DNA of 64,000 bases from Kordiimonadales bacterium IMCC3096 (GCA_016865035.1 CP018227.1:900001-964000); one strand, 5' to 3'; counted from the stretch's first letter, positions 46,926 to 63,797 are shown. Notes: a model not told the origin generated them from the letters alone. Numbers and translations: made by a program.

Positions 46926-47234
46926 TTACAGCTTGATCTCGACGTCGACACCGGCAGCGAGGTCGAGCTTCATAAGCGCGTCCACCGTCTGCGGAGTCGG
47001 CTCGACAATGTCGAGCAGCCGCTTGTGCGTCCGAATCTCGAACTGCTCACGCGACTTCTTGTCAATGTGCGGCGAACGCAGCACCGTGAATTTCTCGATA
47101 CGTGTCGGCAGCGGGACGGGTCCACGAACCTGCGCGCCTGTGCGCTTGGCCGTGTTGACGATCTCGCTCGTCGACTGGTCGAGTACCCGGTGATCGAAGG
47201 CCTTCAGCCTGATCCGGATATTCTGACTGTCCAT
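46926..47234 (-). CDS. rpsJ: 30S ribosomal protein S10 (NusE)
   Basis: A 102-residue S10 ([45 protein letters not shown]). It also serves as NusE in antitermination and binds the NusG C-terminal domain to couple transcription and translation. It is the first S10-operon gene. A large hairpin lies 29 bases upstream, between it and tuf. Confidence 0.97.
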   Translation of the reverse strand: MDSQNIRIRLKAFDHRVLDQSTSEIVNTAKRTGAQVRGPVPLPTRIEKFTVLRSPHIDKKSREQFEIRTHKRLLDIVEPTPQTVDALMKLDLAAGVDVEIKL

Positions 47235-47247
47235 GTCACCCTTCCCT

Positions 47248-47288
47248 CAAAACAAGCAGCAACGGTGCCGGGCACAGCGCCCGGCACC
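47248..47288 (-). terminator. Hairpin terminator or attenuator between tuf and rpsJ
   Basis: On the minus strand GGTGCCGGGC-GCTGT-GCCCGGCACC (47288-47264) is a perfect ten-base stem with a five-base loop, followed by GTTGCTGCTTGTTTTG, a loosely T-rich tail. It lies about 16 bases past the tuf stop. Since rpsJ starts only 29 bases beyond the stem, partial termination with readthrough seems likely. Confidence 0.55.
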
Positions 47289-47304
47289 GAGGTGTGGTCA
47301 ATAG

Positions 47305-48495
47305 TTACTCGACGATCTTCGCGACGACGCCGGCACCGACGGTGCGGCCGCCTTCACGGATGGCGAAGCGCAGTCCCTCGTCCATCGCGATCGGGTTGAT
47401 CAGCTCCACCACCATCGCGATGTTGTCGCCCGGCATCACCATCTCCGTGCCTTCCGGCAGCTCGATGACGCCCGTCACATCCGTCGTGCGGAAGTAGAAC
47501 TGCGGGCGGTAGTTGCCGAAGAACGGCGTGTGACGGCCACCCTCTTCCTTCGTCAGGATATAGGCCTCCGCCTGGAACTTCGTGTGCGGCGTGATCGAAC
47601 CCGGCTTGGCCAGAACCTGGCCACGCTCCACATCCTCACGACCGACACCGCGCAGCAGCGCACCGATGTTGTCACCGGCCTCGCCCTGGTCCAGCAGCTT
47701 CCGGAACATCTCGACGCCCGTGCAGGTCGACTTCTTCGTCGCCCGGATGCCGACAATCTCGACTTCCTCACCGACCTTCACGACGCCGCGCTCGACGCGA
47801 CCCGTAACAACCGTGCCACGACCCGAGATCGAGAACACGTCCTCGATCGGCATCAGGAAGGCCTGATCCTTCGGACGCTCCGGCTGCGGGATGTATTCGT
47901 CAACCGCCGCCATCAGTTCCAGGATCGAATTCTTGCCGATCTCCTCGTCACGACCCTCGACCGCCGCCAGGGCAGAACCCTTCACGATCGGAATGTCGTC
48001 GCCCGGGAAGTCATACGACGACAGCAGCTCGCGAATCTCGAGCTCGACGAGCTCAAGCAGCTCCTCGTCGTCGACCTGATCGACCTTGTTCATGTAGACG
48101 ACAAGCGCCGGAACACCCACCTGGCGCGCCAGCAGGATGTGCTCGCGCGTCTGCGGCATCGGGCCGTCAGCAGCCGAAACAACCAGGATGCCGCCGTCCA
48201 TCTGCGCCGCACCCGTGATCATGTTCTTCACGTAGTCGGCATGACCCGGGCAATCGACGTGGGCGTAGTGGCGGTTCGCCGTCTCGTACTCGACATGCGC
48301 CGTCGAGATCGTGATGCCGCGCGCCTTCTCCTCAGGCGCGGCGTCAATGTCCGCATACGCCTTCGCCGTCGCGCCGCCAGTCTCCGCAAGCACCATCGTG
48401 ATCGCTGCAGTCAGCGTCGTCTTGCCATGGTCAACGTGACCAATCGTGCCCACATTGCAGTGCGGCTTCGTACGCTCAAACTTCTCTTTGGCCAT
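47305..48495 (-). CDS. tuf: Elongation factor Tu
   Basis: A 396-residue GTPase that carries aminoacyl-tRNA to the ribosome. GTP motifs are [17 protein letters not shown] and NKVDQVDD; switch I reads [14 protein letters not shown], with serine where many species have asparagine. Domains 2 and 3 are complete. It follows fusA after 88 bases. Alphaproteobacteria often have a second copy near secE, but that position lies outside the window. Confidence 0.98.
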   Translation of the reverse strand: MAKEKFERTKPHCNVGTIGHVDHGKTTLTAAITMVLAETGGATAKAYADIDAAPEEKARGITISTAHVEYETANRHYAHVDCPGHADYVKNMITGAAQMDGGILVVSAADGPMPQTREHILLARQVGVPALVVYMNKVDQVDDEELLELVELEIRELLSSYDFPGDDIPIVKGSALAAVEGRDEEIGKNSILELMAAVDEYIPQPERPKDQAFLMPIEDVFSISGRGTVVTGRVERGVVKVGEEVEIVGIRATKKSTCTGVEMFRKLLDQGEAGDNIGALLRGVGREDVERGQVLAKPGSITPHTKFQAEAYILTKEEGGRHTPFFGNYRPQFYFRTTDVTGVIELPEGTEMVMPGDNIAMVVELINPIAMDEGLRFAIREGGRTVGAGVVAKIVE

Positions 48496-48583
48496 CTCTC
48501 TATTCTCCGGCTCTCAAGAGGTGTCAGATAATTGCTCAAGTCTCGTTCCGGCCCCGAGAGACCGGCTATCGGTATCGCCCCGA

Positions 48584-50662
<2,079 letters not shown>

Positions 50663-50687
50663 GGGGAGGACTCTTTCCTGCTCTGAA

Positions 50688-51161
<474 letters not shown>

Positions 51162-51175
51162 TCAGAACTCTCCAA

Positions 51176-51547
51176 TCACTTCGGACGCTTGACGCCGTAT
51201 TTCGAACGGCGCTGGCGGCGATCCTTGACGCCCTGGGTATCCAGAACGCCACGCAGAATGTGGTAACGCACACCGGGAAGATCCTTCACGCGGCCACCAC
51301 GGATCAGAACGACCGAGTGCTCCTGAAGGTTATGGCCCTCACCGGGGATGTAGCTCGTGACCTCGAAGCCATTCGTCAGGCGCACACGCGCAACCTTGCG
51401 GAGCGCGGAGTTCGGCTTCTTCGGGGTCGTTGTATAGACACGGGTGCAGACGCCACGCTTTTGCGGGCACGCCTCCATCGCGGGAACCTTGTTGCGCGCC
51501 AGGGGCTGCTGACGCGGCTTGCGGATCAATTGGTTGATCGTCGGCAT
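51176..51547 (-). CDS. rpsL: 30S ribosomal protein S12
   Basis: A 123-residue decoding-centre protein ([13 protein letters not shown] start, [19 protein letters not shown]). K43 and K88 are both the wild-type lysines, so no streptomycin-resistance substitution is present. The conserved aspartate D89, a site of methylthiolation in some bacteria, is present in RVKDLPG. The start at 51547 gives the exact family length. A long untranslated leader separates it from a strong promoter at 51794-51822. Confidence 0.98.
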   Translation of the reverse strand: MPTINQLIRKPRQQPLARNKVPAMEACPQKRGVCTRVYTTTPKKPNSALRKVARVRLTNGFEVTSYIPGEGHNLQEHSVVLIRGGRVKDLPGVRYHILRGVLDTQGVKDRRQRRSKYGVKRPK

Positions 51548-51787
51548 ACGGTCCGAACCTTCTTCGATAGAACACCCCGATACCCGAACGGCATCGATGG
51601 CCAAATCTGTTTGCGATCGTGGAACAAGCGTCCTTCCAAACGAACAGAAGCAAACCAACGACCCCTTGTTGTCGGGATCGTTGCCGCTTTCCGCCTTTCA
51701 GTGGCCCGTCCAAAAGAGGCCCTGAGTGCTTGGACGAACGGTCGCCGTGTCTTGGTCAAAACACGCCAACTACCAGCGCCGCATTGG
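51548..51787 (-). promoter_or_regulatory. Long 5' leader of the rpsL transcript
   Basis: About 240 bases lie between the predicted transcription start and the rpsL ATG, with no credible gene on either strand. One stem, CGTCCAA/TTGGACG (51736-51730 with 51713-51707), is evident, with a 16-base loop. The length exceeds what a simple leader needs and suggests regulation, but no known riboswitch or leader motif was recognised. Confidence 0.45.
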
Positions 51788-51793
51788 GCGCGG

Positions 51794-51822
51794 ACTATAT
51801 GAACGCCCCCCTGATCGGTCAA
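51794..51822 (-). promoter_or_regulatory. Strong promoter of the str (rpsL) operon
   Basis: On the minus strand TTGACC (51822-51817) and TATAGT (51799-51794) are exactly 17 bases apart. Both are close to the sigma-70 consensus. It is the only strong promoter match in the rpoC-rpsL gap and lies downstream of the rpoC terminator, so rpsL-rpsG-fusA-tuf is an independent transcription unit. Confidence 0.75.
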
Positions 51823-51954
51823 CAGCTAATATCCGCTAATTCCGCCGTCGTCTCAGAAGGGCCCGGAAGGCCCGCAAACGCAAGATTCGGGCGTCCTTCG
51901 CCGCCACATCGCAATGATCTGTCGCGGCTTCCCGGCCCGGACAGGCGCGGGCAA

Positions 51955-51989
51955 GGAAAGGCCCCGCATCCACCTCGGGATACGGGGCC
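51955..51989 (-). terminator. Intrinsic terminator after rpoC
   Basis: Minus-strand GGCCCCGTATCC (51989-51978) pairs with GGATGCGGGGCC (51971-51960), a 12-pair stem with one G-T wobble and a six-base loop, followed by TTTCC. It lies about 78 bases past the rpoC stop. It separates the rpoBC unit from the rpsL promoter. Confidence 0.7.
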
Positions 51990-52067
51990 AATTCGACTCC
52001 GGATCGTGACTCGCCGCCCCCGGTCTTCCCGCCGTCACCGGCAGGAGAAACCGGAGCCGTCAGGCCA

Positions 52068-55000
52068 TCACTCCGCGGCGGGAATCGCCGCCGGTGCGCT
52101 GCCCTGGTCGTTGTCGGCGTTCTGGGCCGCGAGCTTGCGGTCGCGTTCCGCCGCGACACGCTTCACCTCGTTCATCTGGCCACCGGTACCAGCCGGGATC
52201 AGACGACCAACGATCACGTTTTCCTTCAGGCCGTTCAGCACGTCCAGCTTGCCCTGCACCGAGGCCTCCGTCAGGACACGCGTGGTCTCCTGGAAGGATG
52301 CGGCAGAGATGAAGGAACGCGTCTGCAGGCTGGCCTTGGTGATGCCCAGCAGGACCGGTTCGCCGGTTGCCGGCTCGCCGCCTTCCTTGACCGCCTTGGC
52401 GTTGATCTCGTCGAACTCGTGACGATCGATCTGCTCACCGATCAGCATGGTCGTGTCACCGGAGGAGGTGATTTCCACCTTCTGCAGCATCTGACGCACG
52501 ATGACCTCGATGTGCTTGTCGTTGATCTTCACGCCCTGCAGCCGATAGACCTCCTGGATCTCGTTGACCAGGAACTCGGCCAGTGCCGCGACACCCAGAA
52601 CCTTCAGGATGTCGTGCGGTGCAGGGTTGCCATCGACGATGTAGTCACCACGCCGCACCTGATCGCCTTCGTGGACACCGATGTGGCGCCCCTTCGGGAT
52701 CAGGTAATCGACCGGATCCTTGCCCTCCTCTTCCGGCGTGATCGTCAGGCGACGCTTTGCCTTGTAGTCCTTGCCGTAGCTGATGCGGCCGTCGATCTCG
52801 GCCAGGATCGCATGATCCTTCGGACGCCGTGCCTCGAACAGTTCCGCCACACGCGGCAGACCGCCGGTGATGTCACGGGTCTTGGAACCTTCGCGCGGGA
52901 TACGTGCCAGCACGTCACCGGCGTGAACCGCCTGTCCGTCCTGCACCGAGAGGATCGAGTCCACCGACAGGAAGTAACGTGCTTCCTGCCCGGTATCCAG
53001 GCTGATGATCTCCCCGGCGTCATCACGCAGCGTGATGCGCGGGCGGATGTCATTCGACCCCGGATGCCCCTTCCAGTCGACGACGACCTTCGAGGAAATG
53101 CCGGTATTCTCGTCCACCACGTCCCGGACGCTGACGCCGTCCAGCAGGTCACGATAGGTAACGAAACCACTGCGCTCCGTGATGATCGGAACAGTGAACG
53201 GATCCCATTCGGCCAACTTCTCGCCCTTGATCACGGTCTGGCCGTGATCCTTGGCGAGACGGGAACCGTAAGGCACCCGGTGGCGCGCGCGCTCCCGGTT
53301 GTTCTGGTCAAGCAGGACGAGCTCGGTGGTCCGGTTCATGACAACCAGACGGCCCTCCGAATCCTCGACAACCGCGCGGTTCTCGATGTTCAGCGTGGCA
53401 TCATGTGCCGCCTCGATGGACGAGTTCTCACCGGCCTGCGCCGCGCCACCGATGTGGAACGTGCGCATGGTCAGCTGCGTACCCGGCTCACCGATCGACT
53501 GCGCCGCGATGACACCAACGGCCTCACCCATGTTGACCTTCGTGCCACGAGCCAGATCACGGCCATAGCACTTGCCGCAGACGCCATGACGGCTCTCGCA
53601 GGTCAGGGTGGAGCGCACGATGACGGCCTCAACAGCCGCCTTCTCGATGATGTCGACCTCGTTCTCCTCGATCAGGGCCCCCGCCTTGACCAGAATGTCG
53701 CCGCTCGCCGGGTCCGTGATGTCCTCGGCCGCCGTGCGGCCCAGGATACGCTCGCCCAGCGCCTCGATGACGTCACTGCCGTCGACCACGTCACGCACGA
53801 CCAGACCGTGGGTGGTGCCGCAGTCTTCCTCGTGGATCACCGCGTCCTGTGCCACATCGACCAGACGACGGGTCAGGTAACCGGAGTTGGCCGTCTTCAG
53901 CGCCGTGTCCGCGAGACCCTTTCGGGCACCATGGGTGGAGATGAAGTATTCCGAAACCGTCAGACCTTCCTTGAAGTTGGAAATGATCGGGGTCTCGATG
54001 ATCTCGCCCGACGGCTTGGCCATCAGGCCACGCATGCCGGCAAGCTGCTTCATCTGGGCCTGACTGCCGCGCGCACCGGAATGCGCCATCATGTAGATGG
54101 AGTTCGGCTGGCCATGATTGGCGGCACCGGCGCTCTCCATCCCCTTCATCATTTCCTCGGCGACCTTGTCGGAGCACTGCATCCAGGCATCGACAACCTT
54201 GTTGTACTTCTCGCCGGAGGTGATCAGGCCGTCCAGGTACTGCTGCTCGTACTGCTTCACCAGCGCGTTGGTCTCATCGACCAGACCCTTCTTCGAGTCC
54301 GGGATGATCATGTCATCCTTGCCGATGGAGATGCCGGCGCGGCAGGCATGGGCAAAACCCAGACCCATGATCCGGTCACAGAACAGCACCGTCTCCTTCT
54401 GGCCGGTGTGGCGATAGACGATGTCGATCAGATTGCCGATTTCCTTCTTCGTCAGAAGGCGGTTGATCAGCGAGATCGGCACGCGCGGGTTCAGCGGCAG
54501 CTTCTCCGCGATCAGCATGCGGCCCGGGGTGGTTTCCAGACGCATCATGGACAGTTCGCCCGCGTCGTCATAACCCCATTGCCGGGTGGTGATCTTCGCG
54601 TGCAGATCGACCAGGCCCTGGTCCAGCGCATAGGACAGCTCGTCCATGCCGCTGAAGGTCAGGCCCTCGCCCTTCACGTTCTCCCGCACCATCGACAGAT
54701 AGTAGATGCCGAGCACGATGTCCTGGCTGGGCACGATGATCGGCTTGCCGTTGGCGGGCGAGAGGATGTTGTTGGTGGACATCATCAGCACGCGGGCTTC
54801 CAGCTGCGCCTCCAGTGCCAGCGGCACGTGAACGGCCATCTGGTCACCGTCGAAGTCGGCATTGAAGGCCGTGCAGACCAGCGGATGCAGCTGGATCGCC
54901 TTGCCCTCGATCAGCACCGGCTCGAACGCCTGGATACCGAGACGATGCAGGGTCGGTGCGCGGTTCAGCATCACGGGATGTTCCCGGATGACCTCCTCCA

Positions 55001-56237
55001 GCACGTCCCAGACTTCCGGCCGCTCCTTCTCCACCAGCTTCTTGGCGGATTTCACGGTCGGGGCCAGCCCCTGCAGCTCCAGCTTGGCGTAGATGAACGG
55101 CTTGAACAGTTCCAGCGCCATCTTCTTCGGCAGACCGCACTGGTGCAGTTTCAGCTCCGGTCCCACGACGATCACGGAACGGCCCGAATAGTCGACGCGC
55201 TTGCCCAGCAGGTTCTGGCGGAACCGGCCCTGCTTGCCCTTCAGCATGTCGGCGAGGGACTTCAGCGGGCGCTTGTTGGCGCCCGTGATGATCCGGCCGC
55301 GGCGACCATTGTCGAACAGCGCATCGACGGCTTCCTGCAGCATCCGCTTCTCATTGCGGACGATGATGTCCGGCGCGCGCAGTTCGATCAGACGCTTCAG
55401 GCGGTTGTTGCGGTTGATGACGCGGCGATAGAGGTCATTCAGGTCGGAGGTCGCGAACCGGCCCCCGTCCAGCGGCACCAGCGGGCGCAGCTCAGGCGGC
55501 AGCACCGGAATCACTTCCAGGATCATCCACTCCGGACGATTGGTGGATTCCAGGAAGGCGTCGATCAGCTTCATCCGCTTCACGATCTTCTTCGGCTTCA
55601 GCTCGGACTTGGTCTCGGCCAGTTCCTGCTTCAGCTCCGCCTTGATCTCTTCCAGGTCCAGACCTTCGAGAATGTCGCGAACCGCTTCCGCGCCGATACC
55701 GGCGGTGAAGGCGTCCTCACCATACTCGTCCTGATAATCGAAGAACTCGTCCTCGGTCAGCAGCTGGAACCGCTTCAGCGGGGTCAGGCCCGGCTCGATG
55801 ACGATGTACTGCTCGAAATAGAGCACCCGCTCCAGATCCTTCAGCGCCATGTCCAGGATCAGGCCGATCCGGCTGGGCAGGGACTTCAGGAACCAGATGT
55901 GCGCCACCGGGGCCGCCAGCTCGATGTGGCCCATGCGTTCGCGCCGCACCTTCTGCGTCGTGACCTCGACACCGCACTTCTCGCAGATCACGCCGCGATA
56001 CTTCATGCGCTTGTACTTGCCGCACAGGCACTCGTAGTCCTTGATCGGGCCGAAGATGCGGGCACAGAACAGACCGTCCCGTTCCGGCTTGAAGGTCCGG
56101 TAGTTGATGGTCTCCGGCTTCTTCACCTCACCAAACGACCAGGACCTGATCTGGTCCGGGCTGGAGAGCGAGATCCGGATGTGGTCGAAACTCTGGGCAC
56201 TCTGCTGTTGGCCGAAAAGCTGCAGGGCGTCTTGCAT
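52068..56237 (-). CDS. rpoC: DNA-directed RNA polymerase subunit beta'
   Basis: A 1389-residue catalytic subunit. The N-terminal zinc finger (CLCGKYKR...CEKCG), the catalytic Mg-binding [12 protein letters not shown] (three Asp), the bridge helix/trigger-loop region and the second zinc cluster ([13 protein letters not shown]) are present. The C-terminus ends in an Ala/Pro-rich tail (about 1365-1389). It follows rpoB after 50 bases and is followed by a terminator. The 1284-residue open frame on the opposite strand is a codon-bias shadow. Confidence 0.98.
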   Translation of the reverse strand: MQDALQLFGQQQSAQSFDHIRISLSSPDQIRSWSFGEVKKPETINYRTFKPERDGLFCARIFGPIKDYECLCGKYKRMKYRGVICEKCGVEVTTQKVRRERMGHIELAAPVAHIWFLKSLPSRIGLILDMALKDLERVLYFEQYIVIEPGLTPLKRFQLLTEDEFFDYQDEYGEDAFTAGIGAEAVRDILEGLDLEEIKAELKQELAETKSELKPKKIVKRMKLIDAFLESTNRPEWMILEVIPVLPPELRPLVPLDGGRFATSDLNDLYRRVINRNNRLKRLIELRAPDIIVRNEKRMLQEAVDALFDNGRRGRIITGANKRPLKSLADMLKGKQGRFRQNLLGKRVDYSGRSVIVVGPELKLHQCGLPKKMALELFKPFIYAKLELQGLAPTVKSAKKLVEKERPEVWDVLEEVIREHPVMLNRAPTLHRLGIQAFEPVLIEGKAIQLHPLVCTAFNADFDGDQMAVHVPLALEAQLEARVLMMSTNNILSPANGKPIIVPSQDIVLGIYYLSMVRENVKGEGLTFSGMDELSYALDQGLVDLHAKITTRQWGYDDAGELSMMRLETTPGRMLIAEKLPLNPRVPISLINRLLTKKEIGNLIDIVYRHTGQKETVLFCDRIMGLGFAHACRAGISIGKDDMIIPDSKKGLVDETNALVKQYEQQYLDGLITSGEKYNKVVDAWMQCSDKVAEEMMKGMESAGAANHGQPNSIYMMAHSGARGSQAQMKQLAGMRGLMAKPSGEIIETPIISNFKEGLTVSEYFISTHGARKGLADTALKTANSGYLTRRLVDVAQDAVIHEEDCGTTHGLVVRDVVDGSDVIEALGERILGRTAAEDITDPASGDILVKAGALIEENEVDIIEKAAVEAVIVRSTLTCESRHGVCGKCYGRDLARGTKVNMGEAVGVIAAQSIGEPGTQLTMRTFHIGGAAQAGENSSIEAAHDATLNIENRAVVEDSEGRLVVMNRTTELVLLDQNNRERARHRVPYGSRLAKDHGQTVIKGEKLAEWDPFTVPIITERSGFVTYRDLLDGVSVRDVVDENTGISSKVVVDWKGHPGSNDIRPRITLRDDAGEIISLDTGQEARYFLSVDSILSVQDGQAVHAGDVLARIPREGSKTRDITGGLPRVAELFEARRPKDHAILAEIDGRISYGKDYKAKRRLTITPEEEGKDPVDYLIPKGRHIGVHEGDQVRRGDYIVDGNPAPHDILKVLGVAALAEFLVNEIQEVYRLQGVKINDKHIEVIVRQMLQKVEITSSGDTTMLIGEQIDRHEFDEINAKAVKEGGEPATGEPVLLGITKASLQTRSFISAASFQETTRVLTEASVQGKLDVLNGLKENVIVGRLIPAGTGGQMNEVKRVAAERDRKLAAQNADNDQGSAPAAIPAAE

Positions 56238-56287
56238 GATATTTGTCCTCCGATTTCAGGGCTGATTGCGTGACCGTTTCCGGTCAA

Positions 56288-60385
<4,098 letters not shown>

Positions 60386-60405
60386 CCCAAATCCTCGTCC
60401 GATCG

Positions 60406-60426
60406 GGGCCCGGTCCGGACGGGCCC
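60406..60426 (-). other. Hairpin in the rpoB leader
   Basis: GGGCCCG (60426-60420) pairs with CGGGCCC (60412-60406) around a seven-base loop on the minus strand, about 20 bases before the rpoB ATG and just upstream of its GAGGA. It could limit access to the ribosome site. There is no T-run. Confidence 0.35.
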
Positions 60427-60438
60427 ACATTGTCCGAC

Positions 60439-60466
60439 AGTCTTCGTTCCGACACGAATGTGTCAA
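60439..60466 (-). promoter_or_regulatory. Weak candidate promoter for rpoBC
   Basis: A perfect -35 TTGACA (60466-60461 on the minus strand) is followed after 16 bases by AAGACT, which matches the -10 consensus at only three positions. It overlaps a GACAC-GAAT-GTGTC inverted repeat. This is either a weak internal promoter or an operator. Confidence 0.3.
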
Positions 60467-60567
60467 AACCGGGGCGACTGCACGTCCCCGAAACGCCTTT
60501 GACCGCCCGAAGCAGCACGCTCCGGCCGGTCATCCGTCACCCGAACAGGGCGACGGCCGTCCGATGT

Positions 60568-60609
60568 GGCACCGACGGTACCGGGCAACGGCCCGGCACC
60601 GTCGGTGCC
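60568..60609 (-). terminator. rplL-rpoB attenuator or processing hairpin
   Basis: Eight bases past the rplL stop, minus-strand GGCACCGACGGT (60609-60598) pairs perfectly with ACCGTCGGTGCC (60579-60568), and an inner CCGGG/CCCGG extends the stem around a small loop. There is no T-run. By analogy with E. coli, where an attenuator and an RNase III site lie between rplL and rpoB, it probably sets the ribosomal-protein to polymerase ratio. Confidence 0.55.
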
Positions 60610-60616
60610 ATCGGCA

Positions 60617-60997
60617 TCACTTCAGCTCGACTTTCGCTCCCACGTCCTCGAGCTGCTTCTTGATCTTCTCGGCCTCGTCCTTGTCGACGCCTTCCTTGAC
60701 CGCCTTCGGCGCGCCCTCGACCAGGTCCTTGGCTTCCTTCAGGCCAAGACCGGTGACGGCACGGACTTCCTTGATGACGTTGATCTTCTTGTCGCCAACT
60801 TCGGCAAGAATGACGTCAAATTCGGTCTTCTCCTCGGCGGCAGCGGCATCGCCACCACCAGCGACGGCACCCGGCATCGCCACGGCAGCAGCGGCGGCGG
60901 AAACGCCCCACTTCTCTTCCAGCAGCTTGGTCAGTTCAGCCGCCTCAAGGACGGTCAGGTTCGAGAGATCTTCTGCAATCTTTTCAAGATCGGCCAT
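60617..60997 (-). CDS. rplL: 50S ribosomal protein L7/L12
   Basis: A 126-residue stalk protein. The N-terminal dimer/L10-binding helix region ([20 protein letters not shown]), the Ala/Gly-rich hinge (about 35-55) and the factor-binding C-terminal domain ([28 protein letters not shown]) are complete. Four copies per ribosome are recruited by L10. It is 60 bases after rplJ. Confidence 0.98.
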   Translation of the reverse strand: MADLEKIAEDLSNLTVLEAAELTKLLEEKWGVSAAAAAVAMPGAVAGGGDAAAAEEKTEFDVILAEVGDKKINVIKEVRAVTGLGLKEAKDLVEGAPKAVKEGVDKDEAEKIKKQLEDVGAKVELK

Positions 60998-61057
60998 TTT
61001 TTCAGTTCCTCAAGTCTTCGGGATCGTTTGTCGGAATTCGGTCACTAGACCACTCGA

Positions 61058-61573
61058 TCAGGCATCTTCCTTGGTGGCATAGGCCTGCAGGACGCGTGCG
61101 AGCTGGCTCGGCGGTTCCTTGATCGTCCGGACCAGCTGTGTAGCCGGCGCGGCGATGAGGCCCAGGAGTTTCGCACGCAGTTCGTCCAGAGACGGCAGGC
61201 TGGCAAGGGCCTTGACCCCATCAGCGTCCAGCAGCTGCTCACCCAGAGCACCACAAAGAATCACGAGCTTCTCGTTCTTCTTCGCGTACTCGACCGTTGC
61301 CTTCGCGGCTGCGACCGGATCGTCCGAATAGGCGATCGCGGTCGGACCCTTGAAGCTTTCGGCCAGTCCACCGTAGTCGGTGCCATCAAGAGCGATTCTG
61401 GTGAGCCGGTTCTTCGTAACCTTGAAGCTGGCACCCTCTGCGCGGACCTTGGTACGGAGATCAGTCATCTCCGCAACCGAAAGACCCGTGTAGTGGGTCA
61501 GCACCACCAGCGAGGTGTTCGAGAACACCCCGTGCAATGATGCAACCAGCTCCGATTTCTGTTCTCGGTTCAC
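61058..61573 (-). CDS. rplJ: 50S ribosomal protein L10
   Basis: A 171-residue stalk base protein (NREQKSELVASLHGVF, SFKVTKNRLTRIAL, C-terminal helices that hold L7/L12 dimers). The GTG at 61573 is seven bases after GAGGAG; the ATG at 61588 lies on that site. L10 bound to L7/L12 represses its own mRNA in E. coli through the leader; a comparable fold lies just upstream. Confidence 0.97.
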   Translation of the reverse strand: MNREQKSELVASLHGVFSNTSLVVLTHYTGLSVAEMTDLRTKVRAEGASFKVTKNRLTRIALDGTDYGGLAESFKGPTAIAYSDDPVAAAKATVEYAKKNEKLVILCGALGEQLLDADGVKALASLPSLDELRAKLLGLIAAPATQLVRTIKEPPSQLARVLQAYATKEDA

Positions 61574-61903
61574 GGTTTCGCTCCTCATCTGAAGCCCGGT
61601 TCCGGCAAGCCGTTGCCGGGCTTCTACCCTGGAACAGTTCCGGCACGCCGGTTCTGCTCCGCTCTCAAAGCCTGCCCCAGGGTGGCGAACCAGGTGACCG
61701 ATTGGTCAGATCCCGATGCACCTTCCCCCGTCTATTACCGGCTGCCTGCTCCCCTGAGGGAACCGTCTGGCACTTAGGTCACGCTGGTGAAACACCTGCG
61801 CGACACCCGCAGTCTCGGACAGGTCCGGCCCTCACCCCCGAAAGGGCATCAGGCCGGGTGCCGCCGGCGGACAGGTCCGCCGACGAAACTCTGCTCGTGA
61901 CGA
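61574..61903 (-). promoter_or_regulatory. rplA-rplJ gap with L10-leader-like structure
   Basis: The 330-base gap carries no gene. Nearest rplJ, GAAGCCCGG (61624-61616) pairs with CCGGGCTTC (61599-61591), a perfect nine-base stem four bases before the GAGGAG. Above it, ACCCTGG (61683-61677) pairs with CCAGGGT (61632-61626) enclosing an inner stem. This arrangement fits an L10 leader that binds the stalk complex. Further upstream are two exact copies of CGGACAGGTCCG (61816-61827, 61868-61879), the second extending to a seven-pair hairpin. No clear sigma-70 promoter was found. Confidence 0.5.
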
Positions 61904-62608
61904 TCAGCCGGCGTTGCTGCCTGCCGATGCCACATCAACCTTCACGCCCGGCCCCATGGTGGAGGTCACGGCGATCCGCTTCAGGTACTGGCCCTTGGCA
62001 CCCGACGGCTTTGCCTTCAGCAAGGCATCCATCAGGGCACGGGCGTTCTCGATCAGCTGCTCCTCACCGAAGCTCGCCTTGCCGATACCGGCATGAATGA
62101 TCCCGGCCTTCTCCACACGGAAGGCAACCTGACCACCCTTGGCCGCCGTCACCGCGTCGGCGACATTCGGCGTCACCGTACCCAGCTTCGGGTTCGGCAT
62201 CATGCCGCGGGGACCCAGGATCTTGCCCAGGCGACCAACGATCGGCATCATGTCGGGCGTGGCGATGACGCGGTCGAACGGCATGTCACCGCTCTGCACC
62301 CGCTCCATCAGATCCTCCGCACCGACGACATCGGCACCGGCGCTGGTGGCCTCGTCGGCCTTGTCGCCACGTGCGAACACGGCGACACGCACCGTCTTGC
62401 CCGTGCCGTTCGGCAACTGGACCACACCACGGACCATCTGGTCGGCATGACGCGGATCGACACCCAGGCCGACAGTCATCTCGACGGTCTCGTCGAACTT
62501 CGCCGTTGCATTGGCCTTCACGAGCCGGATCGCAGCTTCGAGTCCGATCTCGGAATTGCGGTCGACAGTCGCCACGGCGGCCGAATAGCGCTTACCCTTC
62601 TTGGCCAT
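61904..62608 (-). CDS. rplA: 50S ribosomal protein L1
   Basis: A 234-residue L1-stalk protein ([12 protein letters not shown] start, [52 protein letters not shown]). It moves deacylated tRNA out of the E site and, in E. coli, represses the L11-L1 operon by binding its leader. I start at the ATG at 62608, four bases after rplK. Confidence 0.97.
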   Translation of the reverse strand: MAKKGKRYSAAVATVDRNSEIGLEAAIRLVKANATAKFDETVEMTVGLGVDPRHADQMVRGVVQLPNGTGKTVRVAVFARGDKADEATSAGADVVGAEDLMERVQSGDMPFDRVIATPDMMPIVGRLGKILGPRGMMPNPKLGTVTPNVADAVTAAKGGQVAFRVEKAGIIHAGIGKASFGEEQLIENARALMDALLKAKPSGAKGQYLKRIAVTSTMGPGVKVDVASAGSNAG

Positions 62609-62612
62609 ATCC

Positions 62613-63041
62613 TCAGCCCTCCACCGCGATGCCCATGGAACGGGCGGAACCGGCAATGATCTTCATCGCCTGGTCGATGTCATTGGCATTCAGGTCTTCC
62701 ATCTTCGCTTCCGCGATCTCGCGGACCTGCGCGGAGGTGACCTTGCCGACAGTGCCCTTGCCCGGGGTCTTGGCGCCGCTCTGCAGCTTCGCGGCCTTCT
62801 TCAGGAAGTAGGACGCCGGCGGCGTCTTCGTGATGAAGGTGAACGAGCGATCGGAGAAGGCGGTAATCACCACCGGGATCGGCATGTTCTTTTCCATCTG
62901 CTGCGTGGCCGCATTGAAGGCCTTGCAGAACTCCATGATGTTCAGACCGCGCTGACCCAGGGCCGGGCCGATCGGCGGTGACGGATTGGCAGAGCCCGCA
63001 GGCACCTGCAGCTTGATGTAGCCAGCAATTTTCTTGGCCAT
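62613..63041 (-). CDS. rplK: 50S ribosomal protein L11
   Basis: A 142-residue protein of the GTPase-associated centre ([40 protein letters not shown]). It binds thiostrepton and is required for RelA activation. The N-terminal proline-rich helix is intact. A 219-base gap with no recognised gene separates it from nusG. Confidence 0.97.
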   Translation of the reverse strand: MAKKIAGYIKLQVPAGSANPSPPIGPALGQRGLNIMEFCKAFNAATQQMEKNMPIPVVITAFSDRSFTFITKTPPASYFLKKAAKLQSGAKTPGKGTVGKVTSAQVREIAEAKMEDLNANDIDQAMKIIAGSARSMGIAVEG

Positions 63042-63260
63042 TTCAGTCCCTTCTCAACTTCAAGAGCGGGTGCGTGGTCCGGCGATGGCTCGCCTCCCAC
63101 ACAAACGACCGCAAGCCAGCGCTGCGTCGTGGTTCATGGATCACGAACCGCTTTCGCAGTTGACATTGCGGATTTCATTTCCGGTAGCTCGGAACGAGCG
63201 AACGGCTTGTAACGACCTGCCAGCCGGATCGCAAGTGCAAAATCGGATGATTGTCAAGGA

Positions 63261-63791
63261 TCAGAGTTTCTCGACCTGGGTATATTCCAGTTCGACCGGC
63301 GTCGCCCGGCCGAAGATCGAGACGGAAACCTTCAGACGCGTGCGCTCCTCGTCGATATCCTCGACGATGCCGTTGAAGGATGCGAACGGCCCGTCGGACA
63401 CACGCACCTGCTCCCCGATCTCGAACATGATCGATGGCTTCGGACGCTCGATGCCATCCTGCATCTGCTGCAGGATCCGCTCGGCTTCCCGGTCCGGGAT
63501 AGGCTGCGGCTTGTTCGCGGTTCCCAGAAAGCCGGTCACCTTGCCGACGTTCTTGACCAGGTGATAGCTCTCGTTGGTCATGTCCATCTTCACCAGCACA
63601 TAGCCGGGGAAGAACTTGCGCTCCGAATTGACCTTCTGGCCCCGGCGCATCTCGACCACTTCCTCGGTCGGCACCAGGACCTGCTCGATCAGGTCGGACA
63701 TGTCCTTCTGCTCGATCTGCTCGCGGATGGCCTCGGCGACCTTCTTCTCGAAGCCGGAATAGGCGTGCACGATGTACCAGCGCATTGGCAT
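63261..63791 (-). CDS. nusG: Transcription elongation/antitermination factor NusG
   Basis: A 176-residue factor with the NGN domain (MRWYIVHAYSGFEKKVAEAI; PGYVLVKMDMT) that binds the RNA polymerase clamp and a KOW domain (GEQVRVSDGPFASFNGIVEDID) that binds Rho or S10. The start is MPMRWY at 63791, with GGGGAG upstream; the ATG at 63785 is also possible. It begins six bases after secE. Confidence 0.97.
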   Translation of the reverse strand: MPMRWYIVHAYSGFEKKVAEAIREQIEQKDMSDLIEQVLVPTEEVVEMRRGQKVNSERKFFPGYVLVKMDMTNESYHLVKNVGKVTGFLGTANKPQPIPDREAERILQQMQDGIERPKPSIMFEIGEQVRVSDGPFASFNGIVEDIDEERTRLKVSVSIFGRATPVELEYTQVEKL

Positions 63792-63797
63792 GTCAGG

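Noticed and set aside
46923-47304. S10-operon L4-type leader attenuator
   Set aside because: Only 70 bases separate tuf from rpsJ, and they contain one simple hairpin, not the multi-stem L4 leader known in gammaproteobacteria.
52419-56273. A 1284-residue open frame on the plus strand opposite rpoC
   Set aside because: It is antisense to a certain gene, has no recognisable domain, and its Asp/His/Arg/Leu-rich composition is the mirror of GC-rich codon usage. The similar long frames opposite yejA (21337-24291), rpoB (56243-58000), tuf/fusA and rarA are shadows for the same reason.
63042-63260. Promoter for rplK from a TTGACA at 63257-63252 on the minus strand
   Set aside because: The -35 is perfect, but no acceptable -10 lies 15-19 bases downstream (TTGCGA at 17). 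The gap also holds only a weak five-pair hairpin. I see no gene or RNA in it.
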